NCBI GenBank assembly: GCA_964372215.1
Contig: CAYJQC010000039.1
Coordinates: forward strand, 1-34,949
From: DAIMFL01 sp964372215
GTDB taxonomy: Bacteria; Pseudomonadota; Alphaproteobacteria; Dongiales; Dongiaceae
DNA: 34,949 bases
Direction of reading: 5' to 3'
Shown: positions 32,872-34,949 of the stretch, piece by piece
Position numbering within the stretch: position 1 is the first letter of the stretch
Layout: every line of letters starts with the position of its first letter
Program-made: the position numbers and the translations under genes
Notes under the pieces: generated by a model
What the model was told of the DNA's origin: nothing
The model's database searches: none
The model's input: the letters and a program-made list of their open reading frames with translations, nothing else

Positions 32872-34893
32872 GTGATCGACAAGCAGACAGATGCCCTGGT
32901 CGTGTTCATGCCGTCGGGCCGGCGCGGCCGCTTCCTGCTGGGCACGCCGGTGCTGCAGGCGGCGCGCAGCCTCGGCGTCGACATCGATTCGGTGTGCGGC
33001 GGGCGCGGCATCTGCGGGCGCTGCCAGATCGAAGTCTCGGAAGGCGACTTCGCCAAGCTCGGCGTCACCTCGAAGCGCGACCACCTGTCGGCGTTCGGCA
33101 GCGTCGAGGCGCGCTACGCCGAGCGCAAGGGGATGAAGGACGGCCGCCGCCTGTCCTGCTCCACGCGGCTGCTGGGCGACGTCGTGGTCGACGTGCCGTC
33201 CGACAGCCAGGTCCACAAGCAGGTGGTGCGCAAGCGCGCCGAGATGCGGGCGATCGAGATCGATCCCGTCGTGCGGCTGCACTATGTCGAAGTGATCGAG
33301 CCCAACATGCACGACCCCTCGGGCGATCTGCAGCGCCTGCTGGCGGCGCTCGATACCCAGTGGGGCCTCACCGGGCTCGACGCCGACCTGCGCGTCGTCC
33401 AGGGGTTGCAGAAGGCCCTGCGCAAGGGCGAGTGGACGGTGACGGTCGCGGTCCATCAGGGCAGGCAGATCACCGCGGTGTGGCCGGGCTTCCACGACAA
33501 GGCCTACGGGCTCGCGGTCGATGTCGGCTCGACCACCATCGCCGGGCATCTGTGCGATCTCGCGACCGGCGAGGTCGTCGCGTCGTCGGGGCTGATGAAC
33601 CCGCAGATCCGCTTCGGCGAGGACCTGATGAGCCGGGTCTCCTACGTCATGATGAATCCGGGCGGCGACGTCGACATGACCCGCGCCGTGCGCGATTCGC
33701 TGAACGGCCTGGTCGAGGCGGTGGCGGGCGAGGCCGGGGTCGGCATCGCCGACATCCTGGAGTTCACCTTCGTCGGCAATCCGATCATGCATCACCTGTT
33801 GCTCGGCATCGATCCGATCGAGCTGGGCGGCGCGCCCTTCGCGCTCGCCACCGACGGGGCGGTGACCCTGTGGGCCAGCGAGATCGACATCAAGGCCCAT
33901 CCCAACGCACGCATCTTCGTGCTGCCCTGCATCGCCGGCCATGTCGGCGCCGATACCGCCGGCGTGATCCTGTCGGAATCGCCGCACACCTCGGACGAGA
34001 TGACCCTGCTGGTCGATGTCGGCACCAATGCCGAGATCGTACTCGGCAACCGCCACCGGCTGCTCGCGGCGTCGAGCCCGACCGGCCCGGCCTTCGAGGG
34101 CGCGCAGATCTCCTGCGGCCAGCGCGCGGCGCCGGGCGCCATCGAGCGCCTGCGCATCGATCCCGGCACGCTGGAGCCGCGCTACAAGGTGATCGGCAGC
34201 GACAAGTGGTCGAACGAACCGGGCTTCGATGAGGAAACGAAGAAGACCGGCATCACCGGCATCTGCGGCTCCGGCATCATCGAGGCGCTGGCGGAGATGT
34301 ATCTCGCCGGCATCCTGACCCAGGACGGCGTCATCGACGGCGGCATGGCGGCGAAGAGCCCGCGCATCCAGCCCGACAACCGCACCTTCTCCTACCTGCT
34401 GCGCGAGGGCGAACCGACGCTCCGGATCACGCAGAACGATATCCGCGCGATCCAGCTCGCCAAAGCCGCGCTCTATGCCGGCGCGCGTCTCCTCATGGAC
34501 CGCATGGGCGTCGAGACCCTCGACCGCATCACCCTGGCCGGCGCCTTCGGCAGCCATATCGACGTGAAATACGCCATGATCCTCGGCATGATTCCCGATT
34601 GCGAGTTGCCGAAGGTCACCTCGGCCGGCAACGCGGCCGGGACCGGTGCCCGCATCGCGCTGCTCAACCGCAAGGCGCGCGAAGAGATCATCCGCGTGGT
34701 GAAGCAGGTGGAAAAGGTCGAGACCGCCGTCGAGCCGCGCTTCCAGGAGCATTTCGTCGAGGCCATGGCGATCCCGCACAAGACCGCGCCCTATGAAAAC
34801 CTGCGCAAGGAGGTGACGTTGCCGCCGCCGAAGGAAGCGGCCTCGCCCGCCGGCGACGACCGCTCGGCGCGGCGCCGGCGACGCGGCGGGTGA
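32872..34893 (+). CDS. Corrinoid activation/regeneration protein: [2Fe-2S] plus ASKHA ATPase (RamA/RACE-like, DUF4445)
   Basis: The 673-residue protein has an N-terminal plant-type [2Fe-2S] ferredoxin domain with Cys42-x5-Cys48-x2-Cys51 and Cys96. A middle segment follows, then a C-terminal DUF4445/ASKHA ATPase domain with phosphate motifs AVDVGSTTIAG (about 215-225) and LLVDVGTNAEIVLGN, adenosine-type GICGSGIIEALAE, and TLAGAFGSHID. Members reduce inactive Co(II) corrinoid to Co(I), with ATP driving the uphill step. The start is GTG at 32872 with a GGGAGGG ribosome binding site five bases upstream. The tail of about 30 residues is basic and Pro/Ala-rich. It matches the corrinoid protein at 21502-22206 as client. 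It is separated from the operon by the repeat but is likely co-transcribed. Confidence 0.92.
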   Translation: MIDKQTDALVVFMPSGRRGRFLLGTPVLQAARSLGVDIDSVCGGRGICGRCQIEVSEGDFAKLGVTSKRDHLSAFGSVEARYAERKGMKDGRRLSCSTRLLGDVVVDVPSDSQVHKQVVRKRAEMRAIEIDPVVRLHYVEVIEPNMHDPSGDLQRLLAALDTQWGLTGLDADLRVVQGLQKALRKGEWTVTVAVHQGRQITAVWPGFHDKAYGLAVDVGSTTIAGHLCDLATGEVVASSGLMNPQIRFGEDLMSRVSYVMMNPGGDVDMTRAVRDSLNGLVEAVAGEAGVGIADILEFTFVGNPIMHHLLLGIDPIELGGAPFALATDGAVTLWASEIDIKAHPNARIFVLPCIAGHVGADTAGVILSESPHTSDEMTLLVDVGTNAEIVLGNRHRLLAASSPTGPAFEGAQISCGQRAAPGAIERLRIDPGTLEPRYKVIGSDKWSNEPGFDEETKKTGITGICGSGIIEALAEMYLAGILTQDGVIDGGMAAKSPRIQPDNRTFSYLLREGEPTLRITQNDIRAIQLAKAALYAGARLLMDRMGVETLDRITLAGAFGSHIDVKYAMILGMIPDCELPKVTSAGNAAGTGARIALLNRKAREEIIRVVKQVEKVETAVEPRFQEHFVEAMAIPHKTAPYENLRKEVTLPPPKEAASPAGDDRSARRRRRGG

Positions 34894-34949
34894 CGTGGTT
34901 CATGTGTGGACGGCCCCCGGTGGGCAAGGGATTTCGACAGCGCTTTGGC

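Overview
This window reads as chromosomal DNA from a high-GC alphaproteobacterium, plausibly of the Rhodospirillales or a related lineage. The evidence is the ATP synthase gene order (atpA-G-D-C), the RlmH / GpmI / EnvC-like / CtpA / divergent polysaccharide deacetylase / RppH block, the TamA-TamB pair, and two kinds of dispersed palindromic repeat typical of such genomes. The lineage is an inference; there is no rRNA, tRNA, CRISPR array or phage in the window.

Layout. (1) 1-3648, + strand: the 3' half of the F1Fo ATP synthase operon (atpA partial, atpG, atpD, atpC), with a palindromic repeat between atpD and atpC. (2) 3823-5366, +: a ferritin-like diiron protein and a glutathione S-transferase-like protein. 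(3) 5353-12993, - strand: a tightly packed block transcribed as rlmH, a small lipoprotein gene, gpmI, an envC-like gene, ctpA, a divergent polysaccharide deacetylase gene and rppH. It covers ribosome maturation, glycolysis, cell-wall remodelling and mRNA decay. (4) 13120-14088, +: a GlxA/GbdR-type AraC-family regulator. (5) 14159-20355, +: tamA and tamB, the outer-membrane assembly pair. (6) 20465-21397, +: a sulfotransferase-like protein carrying a C-terminal SEC-C zinc motif, closed by a hairpin shared with the convergent gene. (7) 21502-34893: a one-carbon/corrinoid locus. It holds a MtaC-type corrinoid protein (-), histidine ammonia-lyase (+, divergent), an orphan Imm53-type immunity protein (-), a 1163-residue NfnB-NfnA-like flavin/Fe-S oxidoreductase fusion (+), and then a translationally coupled + strand operon: DUF1638, a 'virulence factor' domain protein, MetF-1, MetV-like, MetF-2, an MtrH/AcsE-like methyltetrahydrofolate:corrinoid methyltransferase and a RamA-like reductive corrinoid activator.

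How the genes would work together (inference). The last region looks like a corrinoid-dependent demethylation pathway. A substrate methyltransferase that is not in the window, probably MttB-type, would methylate the corrinoid protein. The MtrH-like enzyme would pass the methyl group to tetrahydrofolate. The MetF/MetV proteins would oxidise methyl-THF to methylene-THF. The NfnAB-like fusion is a candidate electron partner, and the [2Fe-2S]/ASKHA protein would rescue oxidised Co(II) corrinoid. The MtaC and MtrH families are best known from anaerobes, whereas the surrounding chromosome looks like that of an aerobic alphaproteobacterium. This is the most interesting system in the window. The 56 bases after the last gene hold no recognisable feature.
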